From assembly GCA_041660545.1 (NCBI GenBank), contig JBAZWE010000012.1, forward strand, positions 1 to 35,351: 35,351 bases of DNA, read 5' to 3'. Below the pieces are notes generated by a model. That model worked only from the letters and a program-made list of their open reading frames with translations, ran no database searches and was not told where the DNA came from. This document shows, one piece after another, positions 15,551 through 24,179 of this stretch. Position 1 is the first letter of the stretch. Each line of letters starts with the position of its first letter. This DNA is from JBAZWE01 sp041660545 (GTDB lineage: Bacteria; Actinomycetota; Thermoleophilia; BMS3ABIN01). Position numbers and translations under genes: made by a program.

Positions 15551-16330
15551 TTGGCTAAAAACAAAAACGATAACCTGGTTTATTTTATTGGCGCCGGTCC
15601 CGGCGACCCGGAGCTGCTGACGGTCAAGGGAAAACGCCTGCTCGAACAGGCAGACGTTGTCATTTACGCGGGCTCCCTGATAAATACGGAGATGCTGAAA
15701 CTCTGCAGCCGGAAGGCGGAGCAGATAGACAGCGCTCCACTTTGTCTGGACTATATCGCAAAAGTGATGATCGACCGGGCAAAGCGGGGGCAGCGCGTCG
15801 TGCGCATGCATAGTGGAGATCCGGCTGTCTTCAGCACGATCGGCGAACAGATGAAAATGCTCAGCGAGGCGGGCATCGACTTCGAAGTCATCCCGGGCGT
15901 CTCATCGCTGGGAGCCACGGCGGCGGCGCTTCAGAACGAACTGACGATGCCTGGAGTATCCCAGACGGTCATTATCACGAGAGCTTCCGGCCGTACACCC
16001 GTGCCGGAGCGCGAGTCGATCTCATCTTTAGCCGAACACCAGGCCACCATGGCCATATTCCTGAGTGCCGGCAGGGTGGGCGATGTCCAGGAGATGCTCC
16101 TCGAACACTATCCTCCGGAAACACCAGCGGCCTCGGTTCAGCATGCCAGTTGGGAGAAGGAGAAAAGAGTAAACACGACCGTGGGCCAACTTGCGGACGC
16201 CTTCCTTGAAGCTGGCATAGACCGCACGGCGATCATCCTGGTGGGAGACGCACTGTCAAACGACGGTGAAAAATCAAAACTCTACGACAAGAACTTCTCT
16301 CATGGGTATCGCGAAGGCATCAAGGAATAA
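15551..16330 (+). CDS. cbiF: Cobalt-precorrin-4 C11-methyltransferase
   Basis: A tetrapyrrole methylase of 259 residues. YFIGAGPGDPELLTVKGKRLL, VVIYAGSLIN, VRMHSGDPAVFSTIGEQM, VIPGVSSLGATAAAL and the TRASGRTPVPERESI block are typical of CbiF/CobM. It methylates C11 before ring contraction is complete. The start is TTG 15551 with GGAG nine bases upstream; no ATG or GTG is available in frame nearby. Its last 29 bases overlap the next gene. Confidence 0.95.
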   Translation: MAKNKNDNLVYFIGAGPGDPELLTVKGKRLLEQADVVIYAGSLINTEMLKLCSRKAEQIDSAPLCLDYIAKVMIDRAKRGQRVVRMHSGDPAVFSTIGEQMKMLSEAGIDFEVIPGVSSLGATAAALQNELTMPGVSQTVIITRASGRTPVPERESISSLAEHQATMAIFLSAGRVGDVQEMLLEHYPPETPAASVQHASWEKEKRVNTTVGQLADAFLEAGIDRTAIILVGDALSNDGEKSKLYDKNFSHGYREGIKE

Positions 16331-18170
16331 GACCCGCCCCGACAGCGGTGGCCCTGATGGAAGTTCACACTCCATCAGCTACTTCTCACTGACCGCCGGG
16401 GGAGCCCTGCTGGCGCTGAAGCTCAGGGATGAGTTCGGCGGCATCGCTCACCTTCCCGGTTGTCACAGCATGGGTTGCAGTAACTGCGACCCCTTTGACA
16501 ACATCGCCGAAGCGCTGCCGGAGAGGTTCAACGCGGGTGATACGCTCGTCTGCGTGATGGCGGCCGGCATAGTCTTTCGCATACTCGCGCCATATCTGAA
16601 ATCCAAGCAGGATGATCCCGCTGTGATAGTCATCGACGAAGAGGGCGGTCATGTTATTCCGCTTCTTGGCGGCCACGCGGCCGGCGCGAACGCCCTGGCG
16701 GAAGAAGTCGCATCTTTTCTCGGAGTCAAGGCAGCCATCACCACTTCCAGCGACGTGCAGGGTCTGATTGCTCCTGACGACATCGCCAGGCGGCTGGACG
16801 CGCAGGTGGCCGACCCGGTACAGTTGCGACGGGTCACCGCGCTGCTCGTCGACGGCCGGCCGGTTTGCATCGAGGCGTTCGAGGATCCCGGTATCGACGG
16901 TTACGGCTGGGTTCCTTACGGGGGCGATACATCAGAATATGAAGGAAGGCTCCTGGTCTCGCACCTGCTGGAGCCTGACGGGGATCCCGCTGACGGCCAG
17001 GTAAAGACCGCAAGGCTGATTCCGCGCAAGGTCACGGCCGGCATCGGTTGTAAGCGGGGAACCGGCAGCGAAGCAGTCATGGCGGCGATCGTGGATTCCT
17101 GCGCAGGTGCCGGAATCGATCCGCGCGCCATCGGTGTGCTCTCGTCCATCGATATAAAAAATGACGAAGCCGGTCTCGAGCAAGCAGCAAAGCAGCTTGG
17201 AGCCCGAATGAAATTTTATTCCGCTGAGGACCTTACGGCCCTGGGTTGCCCCGGCAATGATTTTGTGGATGCGAAAGTCGGCACTCCCGCGGTTTGTGAA
17301 CCTGCGGCGTTGCTGGCAGCGGGCGATGATGCAAGCCTCCTCCTGGAAAAAACAAAACACGGACCGGTCACGGTCGCGCTTGCGATTTCCGCGGGTATGC
17401 AAACGCGAGGAGCTGATGCAAAAAAGGATGCCGCTGCCGGTGCCGGCACGGTCATGGTGGTCGGAACCGGCGCGGGTACCGAGTCGGTCTTGACTGCCCA
17501 GGCAAGAGAAGCCGTGCAGGACGCTGATGTAGTTCTCGGCTATCACACATACACCGCGCAACTAAAGAAAATATTTCCCGGCAAGCAATATATCGACGGG
17601 TCCATGGGGGCGGAGATGAAGCGCTGTCGCGAAGCCCTGGACCTTGCGGCGGCAGGCAAGAAGGTCGTCCTGGTATCGAGTGGCGATCCGGGCGTCTATG
17701 GTATGGCGGGACCGGTGCTGGAGACGGCTAACGGTTTCGAAGTATCGATCGTCCCCGGTGTGACGGCGGCCCAGATAGCGGCGGCAAGGCTGGGCGCTCC
17801 ACTAATGAACGATTACATCATTCTCAGCCTGAGCGACCTGCTCACCCCAAGGGATGTAGTCTTAAGCCGCGCTGAAGCCGCCGCGGTGTCCGACATGGTG
17901 ATTTGTCTTTACAATCCCACCAGCAAGAAGCGGCAACCTCTTTTTGAGGAAGTATGCGCCCTGTTGCTGCGTTATCGCTCGGCAGTCACTCCGGCGGGCT
18001 GGGTCAGGGACGCAGGCGGGCCGGACGAAGAGTCGGCAATCATAAACCTGGTGGATCTTCCACGACAGAAGATCGACATGCGAACGATAGTCATAGTCGG
18101 CAATTCCAGCACGGAAGTCATCTCAGGTCGGATGGTTACCCGAAGGGGTTATGAAAGGATGAGCTCCTGA
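16302..18170 (+). CDS. cbiGH: Fusion: cobalt-precorrin-5A hydrolase (CbiG) - cobalt-factor III C17-methyltransferase (CbiH)
   Basis: A 622-residue two-enzyme protein. Residues ~30-360 are CbiG, which opens the ring lactone and releases acetaldehyde: VMAAGIVFRILAPYL, VIDEEGGHVIPLLGGHAAGAN, then the C-terminal subdomain GIGCKRGTGSEAV-LSSIDIKNDEAGL. Residues ~380-622 are the CbiH methylase: VVGTGAGTESVLT, LVSSGDPGVYGMAGP, VPGVTAAQIAAARLGAPL and LYNPTSKKRQ. CbiH performs the ring contraction methylation. I chose ATG 16302, which overlaps the cbiF end by 29 bases; the in-frame start at 16266 would extend the overlap without homology. Two short Ala/Asp-rich linkers separate the domains. Confidence 0.95.
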   Translation: MGIAKASRNKTRPDSGGPDGSSHSISYFSLTAGGALLALKLRDEFGGIAHLPGCHSMGCSNCDPFDNIAEALPERFNAGDTLVCVMAAGIVFRILAPYLKSKQDDPAVIVIDEEGGHVIPLLGGHAAGANALAEEVASFLGVKAAITTSSDVQGLIAPDDIARRLDAQVADPVQLRRVTALLVDGRPVCIEAFEDPGIDGYGWVPYGGDTSEYEGRLLVSHLLEPDGDPADGQVKTARLIPRKVTAGIGCKRGTGSEAVMAAIVDSCAGAGIDPRAIGVLSSIDIKNDEAGLEQAAKQLGARMKFYSAEDLTALGCPGNDFVDAKVGTPAVCEPAALLAAGDDASLLLEKTKHGPVTVALAISAGMQTRGADAKKDAAAGAGTVMVVGTGAGTESVLTAQAREAVQDADVVLGYHTYTAQLKKIFPGKQYIDGSMGAEMKRCREALDLAAAGKKVVLVSSGDPGVYGMAGPVLETANGFEVSIVPGVTAAQIAAARLGAPLMNDYIILSLSDLLTPRDVVLSRAEAAAVSDMVICLYNPTSKKRQPLFEEVCALLLRYRSAVTPAGWVRDAGGPDEESAIINLVDLPRQKIDMRTIVIVGNSSTEVISGRMVTRRGYERMSS

Positions 18171-18217
18171 CTTTCCACCAGGATCAAAAGGCATCACAAG
18201 GGCCACAAAACAGACTC

Positions 18218-19006
18218 ATGACAATGGAAACCATCTATCTCATCGGCGGGACCACGGAAGCCCACCGTGCCGTAACCAGGCTCGAACAGGAAGGCTATCG
18301 TGTGGTCGTCAGTGTAGCCACAGCCCTGGGTGAGACGCGAGCGGTGGGAGCCGATACCGAGACCGGCAGGAAATCCGCCCGTCAATTGGCGGACCGCGCG
18401 GCTAGTCACGGAGCGTCCGCTTTCATCGATTGCTCGCATCCATTCGCGGTTCAGGCAAGTGAAGAGGCACGCCTTGCCGCCGGTTTTGTCGATCTACCAT
18501 ATTTGAGGTATTGCCGGCCGCCAAGCCCAAAGTTCGGGTCCGGCGTTTCGGTTGTGCGCACATGGAAGGAAGCCGTTGATATTCTCACGGGAGCTGGAGG
18601 CAGGTCCCTGCTTACCATCGGCACACGAAACCTCGCCCCATTCGTGGACGCGGGACTGGAGTTCACTGTCCGGGTTCTGCCGGTGCCGGAGTCTCTGGAT
18701 GAGTGCTCACGCCTGGGAATCGGACCGGAGAAGATCATCGCCGCTTACCCGCCATATAGCGTTGATTTCAACAGGGCCTGTATCCGCCATGCCCGGGCAT
18801 CCGCCCTGCTGACCAAGGATTCGGGCATTGAAGGCGGCCTGCCGGAAAAGATCGAAGCGGCGGCCGCCGAGACAGCAAGAACAATCATCGTTTCCCGGCC
18901 GGAAGAACCGGGCGCGATAGTGGAGCTGGATACGCTCGTCGAGAGTCTGAGGCAGGCATTGACACAAAACAGGACTTCAGCCAAATCGGGAGGATCGAAG
19001 CCGTGA
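18218..19006 (+). CDS. cbiJ: Cobalt-precorrin-6A reductase
   Basis: An NAD(P)H-dependent reductase of 262 residues (CbiJ/CobK). IYLIGGTTEAHRAV opens the protein, IDCSHPFAVQASEEARLAA is the substrate-site block, YLRYCRPPSPKF follows, and SLLTIGTRNLAPFVDAGLEFTVRVLPVPES is characteristic. ALLTKDSGIEGGLPEKIEAA closes the catalytic region. The C-terminal ~15 residues (KSGGSKP) look like a tail. Its stop overlaps the GTG start of cobS. Confidence 0.94.
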   Translation: MTMETIYLIGGTTEAHRAVTRLEQEGYRVVVSVATALGETRAVGADTETGRKSARQLADRAASHGASAFIDCSHPFAVQASEEARLAAGFVDLPYLRYCRPPSPKFGSGVSVVRTWKEAVDILTGAGGRSLLTIGTRNLAPFVDAGLEFTVRVLPVPESLDECSRLGIGPEKIIAAYPPYSVDFNRACIRHARASALLTKDSGIEGGLPEKIEAAAAETARTIIVSRPEEPGAIVELDTLVESLRQALTQNRTSAKSGGSKP

Positions 19007-19842
19007 GTCATCCGGGCGAAGTGGGGGGAGGAAGTGATCCTCTGGAAAAAGCAGTTGCAGCCGGTACGTCCGGCAGGTGGCGGCCGCTTCGAGACTTAAG
19101 CAACGCTTTCGGATTTTTCACCATCATGCCCCTTGCACGTGCGGGCAGCATGGGAGAGGTCGCGGGTGCGAGTTACCTGTTGCCGTTTGTTGCGGCGTTC
19201 CTGGGGGCTCTGGAAGGGGTGACGGGATGGGGGTCGTCTCAAGTGTTCGGCGCCCCTGTCAGCGCAGCTCTCGTTCTCGCGGCGGCGTTGCTGCTTACCG
19301 GTCTTCATCATTCGGACGGGCTGGCGGACCTGGGCGATGCCCTCATGGTCCACGGTGATGCCGCAAGGAGGATCGAGGTGCTCAAGGACTCGACCATGGG
19401 CATCGGCGCCGCCGGGACTCTGTTTCTGACATACCTGATTTCATGGGCGGCCATCGTCGAGATAATAACTTTGCGCCAGGGCTTTGAGCTGGTGGTATTA
19501 ATAATGGCAGCCGAGCTTTCGGCCCGGCTATGTCTGTTGTTGGTCGGCAGCATCGGCCGGCCTTCACATCAGGGAAGCGGCAGCAGTTTCGCCGACGCAC
19601 TGAAAGGCTGGCGTGGCCTCACGGGGATAGGGATCGCTCTGGTCACCCTGGCATCGATGGTCTTGGTCGTGCCTTACCAGGCGGTTTTATTTTCCGTGGG
19701 CGCGGTTCTGGCCGTGGCAATATTGCTGCTGGTCGTATCCCGGCGATTTTTTGGAGGTATCGGAGGAGATGTACTGGGTGCTTCGGTGGAACTGGGGAGA
19801 CTGGCGGCCCTGCTAGGGCTCCTGGCTGGACTGGCTCTCTAG
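19003..19842 (+). CDS. cobS: Adenosylcobinamide-GDP ribazoletransferase (cobalamin synthase)
   Basis: A polytopic membrane enzyme of 279 residues that joins adenosylcobinamide-GDP to alpha-ribazole(-phosphate), the last or next-to-last step. LSNAFGFFTIMPLAR, the metal-binding HHSDGLADLGDALMVHGDAARRIEVLKD and the DSTMGIGAAG block are diagnostic, followed by several helices. The GTG start overlaps cbiJ by GTGA. The N-terminus carries about 25 extra residues. It is the last gene of the second unit and its 3' end overlaps the convergent sensor gene by 30 bases. CobT, which makes its co-substrate, is not in the window. Confidence 0.94.
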   Translation: MSHPGEVGGGSDPLEKAVAAGTSGRWRPLRDLSNAFGFFTIMPLARAGSMGEVAGASYLLPFVAAFLGALEGVTGWGSSQVFGAPVSAALVLAAALLLTGLHHSDGLADLGDALMVHGDAARRIEVLKDSTMGIGAAGTLFLTYLISWAAIVEIITLRQGFELVVLIMAAELSARLCLLLVGSIGRPSHQGSGSSFADALKGWRGLTGIGIALVTLASMVLVVPYQAVLFSVGAVLAVAILLLVVSRRFFGGIGGDVLGASVELGRLAALLGLLAGLAL

Positions 19843-22065
19843 TATCTCTCCGGAGCCCTCGACGGGATGCCTGCTGCCGTGTATGGCCACTGCAAGCTGG
19901 TTCGCGACTCCCTTGATTGTCTGTATCTCCCCGTGCCTGAATGGGTACTTGTCAGGGAAGACCATCGCCATCCCGCCAACGACCTCTTTTTTGTAGATGA
20001 GCGGCAGCGTGCAGCGGCGGTTATCGCCGATGTCGAGCGCCTTGAGGATATACCCCTCGTCTTCTGTCGCGTTGTCGAGGTTGACATCCTCATGTGTGAT
20101 CATCCTCCGTTCGAGCACCGCCCGGGTCAGAAGCGTGCCCCTGTCCAGGGGTGATTCCTTGAATTCGTCCATCACTTTTGGCGAGTGTCCTATGAAGGCA
20201 AGGCTGATCAGTGTGTTCCGCTCCTTGTCAAGATAATAAACGCTGGCGCGGTAGCACCCCATTTTTTCATCCACGGCTTCCAGAGCATGTTTGGCGATCG
20301 CCCTCATGTCCTGGGACTCGGCACAGGCGGCGGCAACGTCGCGCAGGAGTCTCACCCTGTCGAGTTCTTTTTTCGTCTCCTCATGCGACCAGGAGTTCTG
20401 CACCGCCATCGAAGCACGGTCGGCCAGAACCTGGAAGAGCCCCCATTCCCTTGTCGAGAACGCATTCTCCCGGTTGCAGCCGATTTCAAGTACACCCTCT
20501 ACCTTGCCACCGATACGCAGCGGCACGGTAAGCACTGAATGTATGTCTGTTTCGGCGAAAAAGGAGCCCTCATCCTCGTCGTTTGTGAGGTTGTCGATTT
20601 TCATCGGCACACCCTCCTTGAACGTACGTCCGACTATGCCCTTGCCAACGGGGATCATGATCTGTGATGCGTACTCGCGCATGGCTCCGGTAACCGCCCG
20701 TGGTACCAGGTACTCCTTCTTTTTATCAACCAGAAATATGAGGGCGGAATCCATTCTCATGACATCCTGGGTGCGGTTGACGATTTCCATCAGGACTTCC
20801 TCCAGGTCAAGAGAGACGAGGCCTGCCTCGGAAATGGCCTCGATCGCCTCCATGGCCTTCCTGATGAAATGCTCGTTCTCGTAAATCGTCGCATTCTCGA
20901 TCGCCAGGGCGGCATGAGAGCCGATCGCAGTCGCGAATTCGATCTGCTCCTCACTGAAGCGCCGCTTGCTGTCGCTATGCTTCAGCCAGACCGATCCGAT
21001 CGCCCGGTTGCCGGATACCAGTGGCACAACCAGGTATGATTCTGCGTTCAGCTTGTTGAACATCTCCTGATAGGAGCGGGAAATCTCGCGGGGGCTGGTA
21101 ACGGCCAAAGCCTTTTTGCTCTCGACAGCTTCAACCGCCGCAGCGAGCTCTTCGTAAGGAAAACGCATGCTCGTGATCAGCTCATCGTTATAGTCTCCAT
21201 AGCCGGCCGTACCTACCCACTGATCGTCTTCGAAGAGGAACAGGGCCGCGGAGCTCGTCTCAGCAATGTAAGCCATATTGTCGAGCACAACCCGGATGGT
21301 GTTGTCCAGATCCAGGCTGGACATTACGGCGCTGCTAATCTTGAGCGCCGCCACATGAGTATGCGCGCGCTGTACCGAAGCGGTAACGTTAGTAGCGAAC
21401 ATGGCTACTGAGCGCGGCGTTTTTTTACCGCCGACCGGAATAGGAATGAAGTTGGTTCGCCAGAAGCTGTTTTTGCCCTCAGCCGTCGGCAGAAGAAATT
21501 CATCACTATCGACACGTCCTTTTTCCACGACCGATTCATCCATCATCGCGGCGATGCTCTTTGCGATATTTTCCGGGAGTGAGTCAAACAGGGATTTGTT
21601 CATCTTGCCACCGGACATTTCGACGAATTGCCGGAAGGTCTCGTTGTGGTTGTTTATCCCATAACCGGGAAACCTGAACTCGGCATACGCGAGTGGTGAG
21701 TTGTTCAGCGCTTCTCCTGAAGCCCTGAGCCTGTTTATGATCCGGCGTATCAGGCTGGCCTTTCCCGCGGCCACCAATCCGAATATACCGACAGCGGCGG
21801 AGGTCAACAGGTTAAAGTCTTCAACATCAGCAGAGTCGATTTCGGTAGTCAGACACAGCATCGTTGCCAGCAGTCCCACACCTATTGTCTCCAGCGGGCT
21901 TAAGAGGACGGCGGCGGTTATTATCGGGATGGCATAAAGGATATCGATCCAGGGGAGAGCTTCCATGAAACGCTCGTCTATTAGTTCTATCAGCAAGAGC
22001 ATGATGGCGATAATCAGCAGGATAACCGCGTGTCTGCCTGGAAAATCTTTTCGGATTAAAGACAT
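19813..22065 (-). CDS. Membrane sensor with PAS and multiple GAF domains, no output domain
   Basis: 750 residues. About four membrane helices occupy residues ~12-125. A PAS-like region (~135-235, ending MFATNVTASVQRAH) is followed by three GAF modules at roughly 240-400, 415-570 and 585-735. The typical GAF closings are visible (FATAIGSHAALAIENATIYE; VLADRASMAVQNSW; KGVANQLAVAIHGSR). I find no DHp, HATPase, GGDEF, EAL or phosphatase domain, so it must signal through a partner or act as a binding protein. ATG 22065 has GAGGAA close upstream. It is divergent from the selenoprotein candidate. The ligand is unknown. Confidence 0.85.
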   Translation of the reverse strand: MSLIRKDFPGRHAVILLIIAIMLLLIELIDERFMEALPWIDILYAIPIITAAVLLSPLETIGVGLLATMLCLTTEIDSADVEDFNLLTSAAVGIFGLVAAGKASLIRRIINRLRASGEALNNSPLAYAEFRFPGYGINNHNETFRQFVEMSGGKMNKSLFDSLPENIAKSIAAMMDESVVEKGRVDSDEFLLPTAEGKNSFWRTNFIPIPVGGKKTPRSVAMFATNVTASVQRAHTHVAALKISSAVMSSLDLDNTIRVVLDNMAYIAETSSAALFLFEDDQWVGTAGYGDYNDELITSMRFPYEELAAAVEAVESKKALAVTSPREISRSYQEMFNKLNAESYLVVPLVSGNRAIGSVWLKHSDSKRRFSEEQIEFATAIGSHAALAIENATIYENEHFIRKAMEAIEAISEAGLVSLDLEEVLMEIVNRTQDVMRMDSALIFLVDKKKEYLVPRAVTGAMREYASQIMIPVGKGIVGRTFKEGVPMKIDNLTNDEDEGSFFAETDIHSVLTVPLRIGGKVEGVLEIGCNRENAFSTREWGLFQVLADRASMAVQNSWSHEETKKELDRVRLLRDVAAACAESQDMRAIAKHALEAVDEKMGCYRASVYYLDKERNTLISLAFIGHSPKVMDEFKESPLDRGTLLTRAVLERRMITHEDVNLDNATEDEGYILKALDIGDNRRCTLPLIYKKEVVGGMAMVFPDKYPFRHGEIQTIKGVANQLAVAIHGSRHPVEGSGEILESQSSQEP

Positions 22066-22293
22066 AATTCCTCAGACGGGGAAAGTTAAATTACGGATGC
22101 GGCAAGGAGAGAGTGCCCCCCAGAGCACATCTCATACGGCTTGATATCACACAGGAATTATAAGGTATTACCTGGTGAAGTGCATCCGCTTAATCTTTTC
22201 TTAACGCTATCAGCAATATAAGTGTGACCTTATGGGTATTATAAATATAAAGTCCGCATTAGCGGCTGTTTACAATTTACCGGGAGCCTGTCA
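22066..22293. promoter_or_regulatory. Divergent intergenic region between the GAF sensor and the Sec-lipoprotein cassette
   Basis: 228 bases, more AT-rich than the flanking genes. It contains an extended -10-like TATTATAAATATAAAG at about 22237-22252 for the plus strand. No good -35 hexamer matches at standard spacing, so the promoter is only tentative. No clear operator dyad was found. Confidence 0.35.
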
Positions 22294-22788
22294 ATGGAGA
22301 TGACGTTTTTGGATGCAAATCATGGATGGTTGCGGCGAAGGGTTTTGTTCTTCAGCAGGGTTCTGTTCGGGTTGGGCGTCGTATTATTTATGCTGGTCGT
22401 CGCGGCCGGGTGTGGCGAGGACAGCGCAAACGTTGACGCGACCACGGTGGGCGACACTGGAGGCCGACTTAAAATCAGTGAAACATATTTCGATGCGGGA
22501 ACGGTCAAGACCGGCGATCTTGCTGAACATGCGTTCGAGCTTAAAAATACCGGCACCGGACCGCTTGATCTCGGCCAGCTGGAGGTAAAGAGACTGGAGG
22601 GCTGCTGAGACGCCCAGGCAGTCGTGGGTTCCACGACTCTGGCTCCCGGCGAGACCACCATGCTGACCGTGTCCATGCATATGGGTAAGGGAATGGGTGG
22701 CATGCACCTGTTCCAGGTAACAGTGAACTCCAATGATCCTGCCCCGGCGGCAAACAGTGTGTCGATGCGGGCTAACTATACTGAATAA
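22294..22788 (+). CDS. Candidate selenocysteine-containing DUF1573-like lipoprotein (TGA read as Sec)
   Basis: If TGA 22606-22608 is read through, the product has 164 residues. It has a lipoprotein signal with Cys40 in a VAAGC lipobox, then a small beta-sandwich resembling DUF1573 (ISETYFDAGTVKTGDLAEHAFELKNTG; LAPGETTMLTVSM; FQVTVNSNDP). Residue 105 is the TGA codon directly after Cys104, at the position where DUF1573 proteins carry a CGC-type thiol motif. Without readthrough the protein would stop mid-domain at 104 residues. The extended frame ends TAA at 22786-22788, sharing a base with the next ATG. GGAG precedes ATG 22294. A SECIS-like hairpin follows the TGA. The alternative is a nonsense mutation. 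No sel genes are present in the window to confirm the machinery. Confidence 0.72.
22606..22642 (+). promoter_or_regulatory. Candidate bacterial SECIS element immediately after the in-frame TGA
   Basis: AGTCGTGG (22620-22627) pairs perfectly with CCACGACT (22631-22638) around a GTT loop. Below a 2-base bulge, CCAG (22614-22617) pairs with CTGG (22639-22642). The loop begins 20 bases after the TGA and its first base is G. Both features fit the accepted bSECIS rules: an apical loop about 16-37 bases from UGA, and a G in the first two loop positions. Confidence 0.7.
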
Positions 22789-24155
22789 TGGAACAACAAA
22801 TCCACGGCGTAACCGCCGGCTCTTTTGAGCCGGCGGCGGAGCAGGGGCGGTACGGGGCCATCGGCAGAATGCTGCGATGGCGGCTTTATCCCGGGCTGTT
22901 TCACTGGCCGCTCTATGTAGCGCTCGCAATACTGATCTATTTCGCCTTTGCTCCGGGTCAGAGGGGGGAGGGCAACCTGGCCACGGAAGTGGTATGGCGT
23001 CTATGGTGGCCCCTGCTTCCTTTCGTGCTACTTCTGGCCGGGAGGATATGGTGTGGCGTCTGTCCGTTCGGTGGGGCCGCCGATGCCGCCGGCAGGCTTG
23101 TGGGGAAGAGACCGGCGCCGCCTTCATTTTTCCGAAAAGCGGGACCCTGGCTGGGAGCGGCTTCAGTTTTCGCATTCGGTATCGCTTTTCTTGCCCTGGG
23201 GCTGGAATCAAACTCAGGCGCAACCGGAATCATCCTCATCGCCATGACTCTGCTGGCGGCCGGCCTATCCCTGATGTATCGCGGCAGGACTTTCTGCCGC
23301 TATCTGTGTCCGGTCGGAATGATATCCAGGGTCTACTCGTTCTTCTCCTGGAGCCGGCCTCAAGGCAGCTCGGATCGTCAGGCTGTGAAATCCTGCCCGG
23401 TGGGTCTTTCGACGGTAAGCTTAAGGCAGCCGAGCCAGTGTCATTTATGCGGCGCCTGTACCGAGGTGCATGCTCCGGGAGGCATAACCACACGGTTTAC
23501 CCCGGGCGGGATGCGCAAACCGCAGGCACGTGAGTTCGGGCGTCCCGAAGCCACCCTCTCGCTGCTGCTGCTCGGCCTGATGGCGGCGGATTCGGTGCGT
23601 ATGACGAGCCTTTTTGCTCGATACCAGCAGACAGCATTACCGGTTTTCAGCTATAACTACCGCCTGACGGTCGTGGCCGGCGTCACGGCCCTCGCCGGTC
23701 TGGTCCTGGCGGCGCAACTCCTTATCTCCAGGCTCGGGGTCGAACGCCACGGCTGGTCGCCGGCCTTTGCCCGGGCAAGCTTCACCTTGCTGCCTCTGAC
23801 ACTGGGAGTTTTCCTGTCTCTGGCCCTGCAGCATCTATGGTCTGGTGCCCTGCCCTCGCTGCAGACCATATTGGTCGAATCGAGGCTGACAGACTGGTCG
23901 GGTCATATGCCGCCCGCTAATGTATATTTCACCAGCCTGCCTCTCAAGGCGATACAGTTCACCATGCTGGGCGCGGGACTTTTTCTGTCACTGAAGGTGG
24001 CGGGCGCGGAGCCATGGGAGAAGTCTTTCGCGGAAGGCCCACGCCCCGCGGGCGATGTCAGGATGAGTGGAGCGTGGACGAGGCGGGCGATTGTTCTCAT
24101 GGCAGCAGCCGGATTTGGTTTTCTCTTTTATCTACCCATGAGCGGAGCCTGCTGA
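22788..24155 (+). CDS. Polytopic 4Fe-4S membrane protein, NapH/NosR-like
   Basis: 455 residues with about nine hydrophobic helices. Two NapH-type cytoplasmic Cys pairs are visible: GRIWCGVCPFGG (C89, C92) and FCRYLCPVG (C170, C174). A ferredoxin-like segment follows, with C203 and CHLCGAC (C218, C221, C224). Where a CxxCxxCxxxCP ferredoxin would have its fourth Cys there is His228 (TEVHAP). Such proteins pass electrons across the membrane to periplasmic redox partners, so it is the likely electron donor for the flanking lipoproteins. Its ATG overlaps the end of the Sec reading frame. The last residues are SGAC before TGA. The natural substrate is unknown. Confidence 0.85.
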   Translation: MEQQIHGVTAGSFEPAAEQGRYGAIGRMLRWRLYPGLFHWPLYVALAILIYFAFAPGQRGEGNLATEVVWRLWWPLLPFVLLLAGRIWCGVCPFGGAADAAGRLVGKRPAPPSFFRKAGPWLGAASVFAFGIAFLALGLESNSGATGIILIAMTLLAAGLSLMYRGRTFCRYLCPVGMISRVYSFFSWSRPQGSSDRQAVKSCPVGLSTVSLRQPSQCHLCGACTEVHAPGGITTRFTPGGMRKPQAREFGRPEATLSLLLLGLMAADSVRMTSLFARYQQTALPVFSYNYRLTVVAGVTALAGLVLAAQLLISRLGVERHGWSPAFARASFTLLPLTLGVFLSLALQHLWSGALPSLQTILVESRLTDWSGHMPPANVYFTSLPLKAIQFTMLGAGLFLSLKVAGAEPWEKSFAEGPRPAGDVRMSGAWTRRAIVLMAAAGFGFLFYLPMSGAC

Positions 24156-24179
24156 AGTCCGACAAACCGACGGAGATCC

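Noticed and set aside
20291..20884. 197-codon plus-strand frame inside the GAF sensor gene
   Set aside because: It is antisense to a GAF-domain protein with clear family motifs, and its own translation is low-complexity and unlike any family.
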